Shown: in pieces, positions 1 to 9,000 of the stretch
Layout: each line of letters opens with the position of its first letter
Numbering within the stretch: the first letter of the stretch is position 1
Assembly: GCA_045656705.1 (NCBI GenBank)
Contig: JAZORR010000003.1
Location: 1 to 32,892 of the forward strand
DNA from: RGIG4576 sp045656705
GTDB taxonomy: Bacteria; Bacteroidota; Bacteroidia; Bacteroidales; Muribaculaceae
DNA length: 32,892 nucleotides
Direction: 5' to 3'
The notes under the pieces: generated by a model
What the model saw: the letters and a program-made list of their open reading frames with translations, nothing else
The model's database searches: none
Told to the model about the DNA's origin: nothing
Translations under genes and position numbers: made by a program

Positions 1-24
1 ATTACTAGATGAGTATATTAAAAG

Positions 25-132
25 GCGCTATTAAGCGCAAATATTCCCATAGGTGCGCGCCCCTATGGGAATATCTATCATACTTTTTGTCTACTAAGAG
101 TTTTTTACTCTAATTTCATCCTACTTTTTGTC
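25..132. repeat. Palindromes and a direct repeat at the left edge
   Basis: A 13-bp perfect inverted repeat (ATATTCCCATAGG at 41-53, matched at 62-74) encloses a GC-rich 8-nt loop. A smaller hairpin with a 5-bp GCGCT stem (25-29 with 34-38) lies just before it. The 11-mer TACTTTTTGTC then occurs twice, at 81-91 and 122-132. No gene is visible in 1-274. The structures could be the end of an insertion element or the terminator region of a gene lying left of the window; the sequence does not decide. Confidence 0.4.
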
Positions 133-213
133 CAGGTAACCCAAATTTAGGTTTTTATTTATGCAATAAAATCTGAATATTTTTGTCAAACATTCAAAAA
201 CTATGAATATATG

Positions 214-257
214 CAAAAAGAGTGTATCGAAAATGAATTCTCGATACACTCTTTGCA
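214..257 (-). terminator. Intrinsic terminator after the acyl-CoA synthetase
   Basis: A 14-bp perfect stem (217-230 with 241-254) has a 10-nt loop. Read on the minus strand it is followed by a run of five T. It lies about 20 bases past the stop codon at 275, so it closes the DUF2147/acyl-CoA synthetase transcript. Confidence 0.8.
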
Positions 258-274
258 ATTATTTATTCGGCAAA

Positions 275-1933
275 TTATTTGCGTTGGTATAGGTAGCGTT
301 TGATACTCTTCTTTGGAGTGCGTTCAAATGCTTCTGAAATCACCTCAATCTTAGCCAAGCGAGCATAGTTAGGTAATTCCTTATTGATTTCAGGAAGCAT
401 AGATTCGATGAACTTCACAAATGATGCTTGGTCCATACCATCTTTAGCACCTTGGTCGAAGTCTGGGTAAACCAATGCAGTAAGACCACCCTTGTCTTCG
501 ATTACAAGCGATTCGGTGAAATAAGTTCTTGCGTCAAGCACAGCTTCGATTTCTTCGGGATAGATGTTTTGTCCTGAAGGACCTAAAATCATACATTTAG
601 ATCTGCCACGCAAGAATAGACTGCCATCGGCATCAATCACACCCATATCACCAGTGTGTAGCCATCCGTCGGCATCAAGTACTTCGGCTGTGGCTTCAGG
701 ATTCTTGTAATATCCGAGGAATACATTTGCACCTCTCACAAGAAGTTCGCCCGGAATGTTTTGAGGATCTGGTGAATCAATCTTCATTTCCATATTAGGC
801 ACGATTTCGCCACAAGAGTAAAGTTTTTCTGTCTTCCAATCGGAATAGGTGATGATAGGAGCGCATTCGGTCATACCATAGCCCACAGTGAATGGGAATC
901 CCATCTTCTTGAAGAATGCTTCCACTTCCTTGTTGAAGGCAGCACCACCCACGATTACTTCGTAGAATTCGCCACCAAATGCAGTGATAAGTTCGTTCTT
1001 TATCTTATCGGTGATGATTTTATCCAATCCTGGCACTTTAAGAGCAAATTTGATACCAGCCTTTTCAAGCACAGGCTTAACCTTGTTCTTATATATCTTT
1101 TCGATGATAAGAGGCACAGCGATTACTACAGTCGGTTTCACCTCAGAAAGTGCTTTCATAATAATCTTAGGACTTGGAAGGCGAGACAGGAAGTGAACGT
1201 GGCACCCCACTGACAATTCGTATAATACTTCAAACATCAAACCATACATATGGGCGCATGGCAACATAGATACCACACGCGATGTGTTATTGATTTGTGG
1301 AAGAACCTTTCTACCAAATTCAAGGTTTGAGGCTACTGCACGATAAGGAATCATCACACCCTTTGAAAAGCCAGATGTACCCGATGTATAGTTGATGATA
1401 GCAAGTTCATCGGCCTTATCTTCGTAGTAATTTAGGCAATCAGGCGTGAACATTTTAGGGAATTTCTTGCCAAATAGTTCGTTTAAGCAATTGCGAGCAT
1501 GTACGATACCTTCGTTGGTAGAATGCAAAAGGTCGAAATTGTCCATTTGGATGATGGCTTGCAAATCTGGCATTTCAGTTTCTGACAGATTTTCCCAGAT
1601 ACCACCGTCCACAAAAAGAACTTTTGCCTCGGAATGATTCACCAAGTGGTGTATGTTTGATGGCTTAAATTCGTGCATCAATGGCACAGGCACAGCACCA
1701 TAGGTCATAGTAGCAAGGAACGAAATCGCCCAATTGGCTTGATTTCGAGAACAAAGAGCAATCTTGTCGCCCTTTTCCATGCCACATTCTTCAAACATAA
1801 TGTGCAACTTCTCTATTTTGCGTGCGATATCACGGAAGTGATATGTTTCACCTTGATAGTTTGAGATAGCAGGTCTATCCCAATTGGCTTTAAACGATGC
1901 TTCGAAAAGCTTATTTACTGATGTGAAATTCAT
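275..1933 (-). CDS. AMP-dependent acyl-CoA synthetase/ligase
   Basis: ANL-superfamily enzyme that activates a carboxylic acid, probably a fatty acid, with ATP and couples it to CoA or a similar thiol through an acyl-adenylate. The P-loop YTSGTSGFSKG, the adenylate-binding YGMTE, the GWLHTGD hinge motif and a C-terminal RTPKKSIKR with the catalytic-type lysine are all present in the expected order. The length of 552 aa is normal for the family. I chose the ATG at 1933, giving MNFTSVNKLF, because upstream in-frame residues look non-coding and would overlap the preceding gene. It lies 47 bases downstream of the DUF2147 gene on the same strand, with no terminator between, so they are probably co-transcribed. 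The substrate cannot be told from sequence; long-chain fatty acid is the usual assignment for this subgroup. Confidence 0.88.
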   Translation of the reverse strand: MNFTSVNKLFEASFKANWDRPAISNYQGETYHFRDIARKIEKLHIMFEECGMEKGDKIALCSRNQANWAISFLATMTYGAVPVPLMHEFKPSNIHHLVNHSEAKVLFVDGGIWENLSETEMPDLQAIIQMDNFDLLHSTNEGIVHARNCLNELFGKKFPKMFTPDCLNYYEDKADELAIINYTSGTSGFSKGVMIPYRAVASNLEFGRKVLPQINNTSRVVSMLPCAHMYGLMFEVLYELSVGCHVHFLSRLPSPKIIMKALSEVKPTVVIAVPLIIEKIYKNKVKPVLEKAGIKFALKVPGLDKIITDKIKNELITAFGGEFYEVIVGGAAFNKEVEAFFKKMGFPFTVGYGMTECAPIITYSDWKTEKLYSCGEIVPNMEMKIDSPDPQNIPGELLVRGANVFLGYYKNPEATAEVLDADGWLHTGDMGVIDADGSLFLRGRSKCMILGPSGQNIYPEEIEAVLDARTYFTESLVIEDKGGLTALVYPDFDQGAKDGMDQASFVKFIESMLPEINKELPNYARLAKIEVISEAFERTPKKSIKRYLYQRK

Positions 1934-1980
1934 AATTATCACGTTTAAATGTTTCTGTGTAAGTGTAGATAGCAATATGC

Positions 1981-2409
1981 TTATTTTACGCGGTGCCAAT
2001 CCATAGTTCGACCAAAGAAACCTCGTTTGTCGAGCGAGCCACGCACTTTTAGCACGTCACCTTCCACCTTCATTGAGCAATTGTAGGTCTTACCATTTCC
2101 TGGATCATAGATTGAGCCATCAGAATATCCTTTATCGTTCTTCTTGAGCCCGCTCAACATATTCAGTCCGATAAGTTTGCGACTACGAAGGTTTTTATCG
2201 GGGTTCTTGTCGTCGATGGCAAGAGTGCCGTCGGCCTCGGTAGGGTTCTTCAGCCATACGATTTTGCCATTGTACACATCACCCGATTTGTATACTTCTA
2301 CGATAGCAGTACCATCGCTTAATTTCCATTTGCCTTCAACACCTTGAGCAAATGCCATAGCAATAGGGGCAATCGCAAAGATTAAGCCCAAAATCATTTT
2401 TCTTATCAT
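1981..2409 (-). CDS. DUF2147 secreted protein
   Basis: Small exported protein of 142 aa. The N-terminus (MIRKMILGLIFAIAPIAMAF then AQG) is a signal peptide with a likely cleavage after AFA. The mature part matches the DUF2147 pattern: an early GKWKLSDGTAIVEVY strand, the GKIVWLKNP motif, and the ending GRTMDWHRVK. The family is a lipocalin-like periplasmic or cell-surface protein of unknown role. The start at 2409 is preferred over an upstream in-frame ATG at 2451 because it begins directly with the signal peptide and leaves room for the promoter at 2468-2499. It is probably the first gene of a two-gene transcript with the acyl-CoA synthetase; whether the two are functionally linked is unknown. 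Confidence 0.8.
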   Translation of the reverse strand: MIRKMILGLIFAIAPIAMAFAQGVEGKWKLSDGTAIVEVYKSGDVYNGKIVWLKNPTEADGTLAIDDKNPDKNLRSRKLIGLNMLSGLKKNDKGYSDGSIYDPGNGKTYNCSMKVEGDVLKVRGSLDKRGFFGRTMDWHRVK

Positions 2410-2467
2410 AAATCTCTCTATTTTGTGGGATTTATCGATAAATTCCCACAATTAAACAATTTGTGCA

Positions 2468-2499
2468 CAAAAGTAGAAATTTTTCTTTACTTGAGCAAG
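2468..2499 (-). promoter_or_regulatory. Bacteroidetes-type promoter for the DUF2147 gene
   Basis: On the minus strand the -7 element TACTTTTG (2475-2468) lies 20 nt after CTTG (2499-2496), three of four matches to the -33 TTTG. Transcription would start near 2461, giving a leader of about 50 nt before the ATG at 2409. Confidence 0.6.
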
Positions 2500-2546
2500 A
2501 ATTTTAGAACATAAAATAAGAAAAATAGAACAATCTGTATAATTGA

Positions 2547-2576
2547 AGAAAAAAGTGTGCCGATTGTCGACACACT
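2547..2576 (-). terminator. Intrinsic terminator after the porin-like gene
   Basis: Nine-base stem (2554-2562 with 2568-2576, one wobble pair) with a 5-nt loop, followed on the minus strand by a run of T. It sits about 30 bases past the stop codon at 2608. Confidence 0.75.
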
Positions 2577-2607
2577 CAATGCAGTTTTCTCTAATTTATT
2601 ATATGTA

Positions 2608-3822
2608 TTAGAACATATATAGCGCACTTAAGACGAAGCGATTGTTTGCCACATCGTGAGTGTTTACAATCTTTCCGTTTTCGTTGTTGAGCGAACCATA
2701 CCACGCCTTAGTGTGGTTGTATTCTACACCGATTTTCCAGTGAGGAAGGTTGTAGGTGAGTTCGAGCGAACCACTAAGCAATTGGTCGACATTAGTGCCT
2801 GTGCCATACATCTTGGTCACAGCTTCGGTAGTGCCAAGATTTTTCATATATCCACCAAATACGCCCAATTTCCATTTCTTACCATATACCACATTCACCC
2901 AAGAAGATGAGTTGCGATTAGGGCTGTATTGTTGTTCGCCTGTAGTGGCATCGGTAGCCTTTACACCATAACCTCCAAGCATCGACACTTGAGTGAGGTT
3001 AGAGCCAAGCACGCTCTTAGCCGCAATGTGCCATAGAGGCGAAGTGTATTTCACGTGTACTTCACCCGAGATGGTGGTGATGCGTTCGCTCACTTTATAA
3101 GTTTTGCCATCTACAGAGGCTTGTGTGCGTGGCACAAGTGAAAGCATGTCTACACCAGCACCCACGATGAAATTGCTTGTCTTGTGGTCTACGCCGAAAT
3201 AGAATTCAGGCACAAGGCTGTTCTTAATATACTTGTTGCTCTTGCCATCTGGACCATTTGAAAGGTATTGCGATTGCCATAGAGCAGCAGCTGTGAGCTG
3301 AAGACCAGGAATGTTGTAGCGATAGCGCACTTGAGGAGCACGACCGAATGGTTGGAATGGCGCACCCATATTCAAGTTGAGGATTTGTGGAGCTACATCG
3401 CCATAAAGAGGATTCCAAGTTTGACCTACAAGCACCGATGAAGCACCCCAATTAAGGTTGAGGTAGGCGTGGCGTAGGCGGATAATAGACAAAGTAGTAC
3501 CCGAACCACGGAAGTCGAATTCAATCTTTGCAGAAGTCTTAGCATTGCCAAGTTTAGGACCTTTCACATCGAGGCCAAGGCGAGAGTAAAGCATATACAT
3601 ATTGCCTTGAGGTTGTGCGTTGAGGTCTTCGCCTGCTGCATCGTAGCTGTAATCTTTAGGATAGTTGTAGAACAGACCGTCTACACTCTCCTCATTGGCA
3701 CGACTATTATAGAATACATCGGCACGCACTTGGCCGTATATTTTGTATTCAAATCCCTTCTTTTGTGCCATAGCACCCATAGCCACAGCAGCCAAAAGCA
3801 TTAAAAATGTAAATTTCTTCAT
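2608..3822 (-). CDS. Outer-membrane porin-like beta-barrel protein
   Basis: Exported 404-aa protein with a clear signal peptide (MKKFTFLMLLAAVAMGAMAQ). Repeated short amphipathic strands with aromatic girdle residues follow, and it ends in a terminal phenylalanine (VLSALYMF), as expected of a beta-barrel inserted by the BAM machinery. Segments such as YKIYGQVRADVFYNSR near the N-terminus and SAKIEFDFRG and LRHAYLNLNW in the first third resemble DcaP-like or phosphate-selective-type porins of Bacteroidetes. The substrate is unknown. It lies just downstream of the DASS anion transporter on the same strand, separated by a hairpin, which suggests that outer- and inner-membrane steps for the same solute may be encoded together. 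This link is inference. Confidence 0.8.
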   Translation of the reverse strand: MKKFTFLMLLAAVAMGAMAQKKGFEYKIYGQVRADVFYNSRANEESVDGLFYNYPKDYSYDAAGEDLNAQPQGNMYMLYSRLGLDVKGPKLGNAKTSAKIEFDFRGSGTTLSIIRLRHAYLNLNWGASSVLVGQTWNPLYGDVAPQILNLNMGAPFQPFGRAPQVRYRYNIPGLQLTAAALWQSQYLSNGPDGKSNKYIKNSLVPEFYFGVDHKTSNFIVGAGVDMLSLVPRTQASVDGKTYKVSERITTISGEVHVKYTSPLWHIAAKSVLGSNLTQVSMLGGYGVKATDATTGEQQYSPNRNSSSWVNVVYGKKWKLGVFGGYMKNLGTTEAVTKMYGTGTNVDQLLSGSLELTYNLPHWKIGVEYNHTKAWYGSLNNENGKIVNTHDVANNRFVLSALYMF

Positions 3823-3834
3823 AAAAACTTAATC

Positions 3835-3874
3835 AAAAAAGAAGCTGTCGGCACTTAGCATGCAACAGCTTCTT
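3835..3874 (-). terminator. Hairpin between the DASS transporter and the porin gene
   Basis: Ten-base perfect stem (AAGAAGCTGT at 3839-3848 with 3865-3874), followed on the minus strand by six T. It sits only about 13 bases before the porin start codon, so it may act as a full terminator or as a partial one that lets some read-through reach the porin gene. Confidence 0.75.
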
Positions 3875-3896
3875 TCATAAATATAATATTAATCAA

Positions 3897-5426
3897 TTAA
3901 CCTCCGATTAGACCATTAGAGCCAAGTACGTATAGCATAACGTAGCCAAGTACCAAACCTACAAGACCGATAATGATACCCACCTTAGCCATATCCTTTT
4001 GCTCGATAAGACCAGTTGCAGCTGCCATAGCATTTGGTGGTGTACTGATTGGTAGCACCATACCAAGAGAAGAAGCGATAGCCACACCGATAAGCAATGC
4101 TGTAACGCCACCAAGAGGAGCAAGTGAAGCAGCAATACTGCTACCTACTACTGCCAAGATAGGCACAAGAAGGTTGGCTGTTGCAGTGTGAGAAATGAAG
4201 TTTGCCATAGCGTAGCAGATCAAACCTGAACCGATGATTACCAATAGTGGTGACCATTGACCGAATGGGATTGCACTGATAAGAGCTGTAGCAAGACCTG
4301 TTTGGTTAAGAGCCACACCAAGAGCGAAACCACCGGCTACCATCCAAAGCACACCCCAGCTGATTTCTTCAAGGTCGCGACGAGTGATAACACCGATCAC
4401 ACAGAACACACCCACAGGAAGCATAGCCACTACATTAGAGTTAACACCTGTATACTTGTCAAGTACCCATAGAAGCACTGTAACGGCGAAAGTGATGTAC
4501 ACCACGATAGAACGCCAGTCCTTCTTAGCTTCACCTTGAATTTCAAGAGTGATAGTCTTTTGCTTGAATGGGAAAAGTTTCAAAAGAAGCACCCAAGAGA
4601 AGAATACAAGAACCAATGTGAAAGGAATCATGAATGCCATCCATTCACCGAAACCGATGTTCAAGCCCATACCACCATCTTCGATAGCACCGTTAAGATA
4701 CTTAAGAGCGATAGCATTAGGAGGTGTACCGATTGGAGTACCCATACCACCCACGTTAGCAGCTACTGGGATAGCCAAAGCAAGACCAATCTTACCCTTA
4801 CCATCGGCAGGAAGAGCCTTCAACACAGGAGCAAGGAAAGTAAGCATCATCGCTGCAGTAGCTGTGTTACTCAAGAACATAGAGAACACTGCAGTTACAG
4901 TGATGAAACCAAGAAGAACATATTTAGATTGTGTTCCGAATGGCTTCAACATCACCTTAGCAAGCATCACATCAAGACCTGTCTTAGTGGCTGCAATAGC
5001 AATAATGAAACCACCAATGAAAAGCATAATGATAGGATCGGCAAAACAAGCCATAAGTGACTTGTAGCTTGTCAACTTACCAAGTTCCTCAGCAGCAAAA
5101 CCTTCACGGAAGAACCATAAACTACTGTCAGAAGTACAGAAAAGCAACAAAACAACTACGAAAGTAGAAGTGGTCCAAGCAGGGATTGCATTGAAAATCC
5201 ACATCAAGATTGCGAATACGAAAATCGCAATAACGCGTTGTTGAACGATAGTCAAGCCTTCAACACCGAAAGCTGCAGTAGGCATAGCCCACAATACGAT
5301 CATTGCAATAGAAGCAATGAGGATTTTCACAAGACGAGATGCCAACAATTCTTTTGATAGCAAATCGCGAAGCTTCTTTCTGTGAAGAGCTTCCATCAAG
5401 TGAGCACCATGGAATTTCTTTAACAT
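3897..5426 (-). CDS. SLC13/DASS family sodium-coupled anion symporter
   Basis: Inner-membrane transporter of 509 aa with about a dozen hydrophobic segments. The two inverted-repeat signatures of the divalent anion:sodium symporter family are visible. The first half has SNTATAAMM with the later GTPIGTPPNA; the second half has SHTATANLLVP with ISTPPNAMAAATG. Known members import dicarboxylates, citrate or sulfate with sodium; the conserved SNT and TPPNA loops form the substrate and sodium sites. I cannot distinguish dicarboxylate from sulfate. The N-terminal roughly 35 residues are basic and cytoplasmic. A -7-like TAACTTTG on the minus strand (5544-5537) about 110 bases upstream is a candidate promoter, without a good -33 partner. 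Confidence 0.88.
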   Translation of the reverse strand: MLKKFHGAHLMEALHRKKLRDLLSKELLASRLVKILIASIAMIVLWAMPTAAFGVEGLTIVQQRVIAIFVFAILMWIFNAIPAWTTSTFVVVLLLFCTSDSSLWFFREGFAAEELGKLTSYKSLMACFADPIIMLFIGGFIIAIAATKTGLDVMLAKVMLKPFGTQSKYVLLGFITVTAVFSMFLSNTATAAMMLTFLAPVLKALPADGKGKIGLALAIPVAANVGGMGTPIGTPPNAIALKYLNGAIEDGGMGLNIGFGEWMAFMIPFTLVLVFFSWVLLLKLFPFKQKTITLEIQGEAKKDWRSIVVYITFAVTVLLWVLDKYTGVNSNVVAMLPVGVFCVIGVITRRDLEEISWGVLWMVAGGFALGVALNQTGLATALISAIPFGQWSPLLVIIGSGLICYAMANFISHTATANLLVPILAVVGSSIAASLAPLGGVTALLIGVAIASSLGMVLPISTPPNAMAAATGLIEQKDMAKVGIIIGLVGLVLGYVMLYVLGSNGLIGG

Positions 5427-5536
5427 AATTCTTTTAATTTATAATTTTAGTATTTCTTTTCTCAAGATTACTACAGAAAAAGCTTTTTAATCATAGCGTT
5501 AACTCACGTCGACTATTAAAAAGCACAAAATCGTTG

Positions 5537-5544
5537 CAAAGTTA
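5537..5544 (-). promoter_or_regulatory. Candidate -7 element for the DASS transporter
   Basis: TAACTTTG on the minus strand matches the Bacteroidetes -7 consensus. No TTTG lies at the right distance, so only half the promoter is supported. It implies a leader of about 100 nt. Confidence 0.35.
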
Positions 5545-5701
5545 CAGCATTTTTTTGATTTAAGTTTAATTTTTTAAAGAATTTAACAGTAGAAAATTGT
5601 GTTGACTGAAACCCCTATGGTATTTAAATGAATTGGTCTTTTGGTGCCATAGGGTGTGAAGTATTCATTGCTTTATTCAAAAAATGCTGCTTTTGCGAGA
5701 C

Positions 5702-6013
5702 TTAGCGTTTGTCTTCGCGGCGTTTTTTTATTTCGTCGGCTTTCTTTTGCATTTCTTCTTCGAGTTCTTTGGCTTTCTTCTCGGCATCTTTAGCTACCTT
5801 TTTTGCCTTTTTCTCGATTTTCTTAGATGCTTTCTTGGCATCTTTCTTCATATCATCGGCAAAGTCTTCGATATCGTCGGTGATATCGTCGGCTTTGTCT
5901 TCAACTTGTTCCACGAAATCCTCAAACTTTTCAGCTGGGGTTTTCTTCTTTTTCTCGCATGCAGTGCACATCATCATAGATGCGATTGCTAAAATGAATA
6001 ATGCTTTTTTCAT
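5702..6013 (-). CDS. Small highly charged helical lipoprotein
   Basis: A 103-aa protein with a lipoprotein signal (MKKALFILAIASMMM, then CTAC as the lipobox with the acylated Cys at 19). The remaining 80 or so residues consist almost only of K, E, D and A. They are arranged in an 11- or 7-residue rhythm such as DKADDITDDIEDFADDMKKD and KKASKKIEKKAKKVAK, that is a long amphipathic helix or coiled coil resembling apolipoprotein-like or Lpp-like proteins. It starts 21 bases after the mfd stop on the same strand and ends the thiamine-mfd array. I do not recognise a named family. A spacer or tether role in the envelope is possible but not shown. The opposite-strand open frame of about the same length is a compositional shadow. 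Confidence 0.7.
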   Translation of the reverse strand: MKKALFILAIASMMMCTACEKKKKTPAEKFEDFVEQVEDKADDITDDIEDFADDMKKDAKKASKKIEKKAKKVAKDAEKKAKELEEEMQKKADEIKKRREDKR

Positions 6014-6034
6014 ATTATGAAGTTTTGTTGATGG

Positions 6035-9000
6035 TTATATTGCAGTCATCGACGACATTGATGAGAGTATGCCGATGGCTTCTTGCACGGTGTGTACACC
6101 TTCGATGAGGATAGAACGTTTGCCCTTGATTTCGCGCAGTTTGCATCGTGTCATATCCACTTGCAGGTAGTGCAGGATTTTGCCGAATGCAGGTGATTCG
6201 TAATAAGCCTTGTTTTCTTCGCCTACAAAGTAGATATACATATTCTTTTGCTTCAATGCCACTTTTTCGATACCGAGTGTGCGAGCAAGTCGTCGCAGAC
6301 TCACTATGCGAATGAGTTCGTTGGCTTGGCGAGGGATTTTACCAAAACGGTCTTCGAGGCGGCTACGGAAAGCCATAACATCTGTTTCGCGTTCCATATT
6401 GTCGAGTTCTTGGTAAAGATTGATACGTTCGCTTTCTTGTGGCACATATTCTTGTGGAAGGTATAGTTCCATATCGGTTTCCACGGTGCAATCTGCCACA
6501 TACGATACTTCCTCTTCGTCGAGAGCCTGTTTTTGCTTCTTCTCTTCGTCGAATACATCGCTAAACTCTTCGGTTTTCAATTCGAGCACAGCTTCCTTGA
6601 GGATTTTTTGATAAGTTTCGTATCCGAGGTCGGCAATGAATCCACTTTGTTCGGCACCGAGAAGGTTACCAGCACCGCGAATGTCGAGGTCTTGCATAGC
6701 AATGTGTATACCGCTACCAAGTTCGGCAAAGCTCTCTATGGCTTGCAATCTGCGACGAGCCACTGCAGTGAGTGGTTTGCCTGGAGGCACAAGTAGGTAG
6801 CAGAAAGCCTTACGCGAACTGCGTCCCACGCGTCCACGAAGTTGGTGCAACTCGCTCAAGCCGAAATTTTGAGCATTGTAGATAACGATAGTATTCACAT
6901 TCGGCATATCGATTCCCGATTCTATGATGGTGGTGGCAAGCAGAATGTCATAGTCGTGGTTGGCGAAGTCGATAATTGCTTGCTCGAGTTGTTCGGGAGG
7001 CATTTGTCCGTGTCCCACCACCACGCGTGCGTCGGGCACAAGACGATTTATCATTGTGCGAATGTCGTAAAGCCCTTCGATGCGATTGTTCACGATGAAC
7101 ACTTGCCCGTTGCGTGATAGTTCGAAGTTGATGGCTTCGCTGAGAATATCGTCGTTAACCGTATTCACCGATGTGAGAATAGGGTAGCGATTGGCAGGAG
7201 GAGTGGTGATAGCACTCAAGTCGCGCGCACCCATAAGCGAGAATTGCAGTGTGCGAGGGATAGGTGTGGCACTCATAGTGAGAGTGTCTACATTCACCTT
7301 CATCTGCTTGAGTTTTTCTTTCACTGCTACGCCAAACTTTTGCTCTTCGTCGACGATGAGCAATCCAAGGTCTTTAAATTTCACACCTTTACCGATGAGT
7401 TTGTGTGTGCCTATGAGGATGTCGATTTTGCCTTCAGCAAGTTCGTCTAAGATGCGTTTCACGTCTTTAGGCTTGCGAGCACGGCTAATGTATTCGATTT
7501 TCACTGGGAAATCGGCAAGGCGTGACTTGAATGTATTGAAATGCTGGTAGGCAAGTACAGTAGTAGGCACAAGCACTGCAGTCTGTTTGCCATCGGTAGC
7601 AGCCTTGAAAGCGGCACGGATAGCCACTTCGGTTTTCCCGAATCCCACATCGCCACAGATGAGTCGGTCCATAGGTCTATCGCTTTCCATATCGGCCTTC
7701 ACTGCAGCAGTAGCCTTGATTTGGTCGGGGGTGTCTTCGTAGATAAACGACGCTTCAAGTTCTTGTTGTAAGTAACCGTCGGGAGAGTAGGCAAAACCTT
7801 TTTCTTCCTTGCGAGCAGCATAGAGTTTGATGAGGTCGCGTGCAATGTCTTTAAGTTTTGACTTGGTGCGTTCCTTCATCTTGTTCCAAGCACCCGAGCC
7901 TATGCGGTTGAGTTTAGGTGGTACGCCTTCCTTGCCACGATATTTCGATAGTTTGTGAAGAGCGTGAATCGAAACAAATACAAAGTCGTCGTTGAGATAC
8001 GATAGTTTTATCATTTCTTTCATCACCCCATTCACAGGCGTGCGCACAAGACCGCAGAATTTACCCACGCCGTGGTCGATATGCACGATGTAGTCGCCAG
8101 CCTCTATCTGGTTGAGTTCCTTGAGCGATAGAGCGAGTTTGCCTGAGCGTGCTCGGTCGCTCTTGAGGTTGTACTTGTGGAAACGGTCGAAAATCTGATG
8201 GTCGGTGAACACGCACACCTTTAAATCCTTGTCCACGTATCCACTATGCAAAGTACGAGATACAGGAGTGAAGGTGATTTGGTCGTTTCGGTCCTCGAAT
8301 ATGAGTCGCAAACGCTCAGTTTGCTTTTCGCTATCCGATAGTATGTATATTTTGTAGTCTTTCTTCATGAAATCGTGGAAAGACTCACTTATGAAGTCGA
8401 AATTTTTGTGGTAGATGCCTTGAGGAGTGCAATTAAGCGATAGTTTGCTACCCACCACTTCGGCAGTTTCGTTAGCATTGAAATCTATTCGCTTGAGTTC
8501 GTGAAATTTGCTGATAAACTCGTCGGCATCTACAATTTTTTTCAATGCATCTTGGTCGCCTTCATCGGCAATGATGGCATTAGTCGACATTTTTTCTTCG
8601 CCAATGGCTTTAATGCGACCACACACCCACTCGGCGTCGTTGCATAGGAGTATGGTTTCTTTGCCAATGTATTCCAAAAGCGAAGCTCCCTTGGTAGCCC
8701 CTGAATTGGAACTGCTAAGGATGAAAATAGAATCGAGTTGACGCTCCGATAGTTGAGTCTCCACACTGAATTCTCTGATGCTATCCACCTCATCGCCAAA
8801 GAAGTCGATACGGTAGGGTAGTTCGTTGGAGAAAGAATATACATCGAGAATAGAACCACGCAATGCAAATTGCCCAGGTTCGTATACATAATCTACTTTT
8901 ACGAAATTATTGGCGAAAAGGCGTTTGGTGATTTCGATGATGTCGTATTCTGCACCTTTATTTATAGATATGGTGCTATCGTCGATATCTTGCTTAGATG

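Noticed and set aside
25..132. CRISPR array suspected from the repeated 11-mer and palindromes
   Set aside because: Only two copies of an 11-nt repeat, no regular spacers and no cas genes in the window.
4536..5067. Long plus-strand open frames of about 172-174 aa over the DASS transporter
   Set aside because: The minus-strand frame has clear transporter motifs; these frames have no domain or promoter and arise from codon bias.
5684..5992. Plus-strand hydrophobic open frame over the small lipoprotein gene
   Set aside because: It is the mirror of a K/E/D-rich gene: antisense of lysine and glutamate codons gives F, L and S. No start context or motif, and the minus-strand frame has a signal peptide and lipobox.
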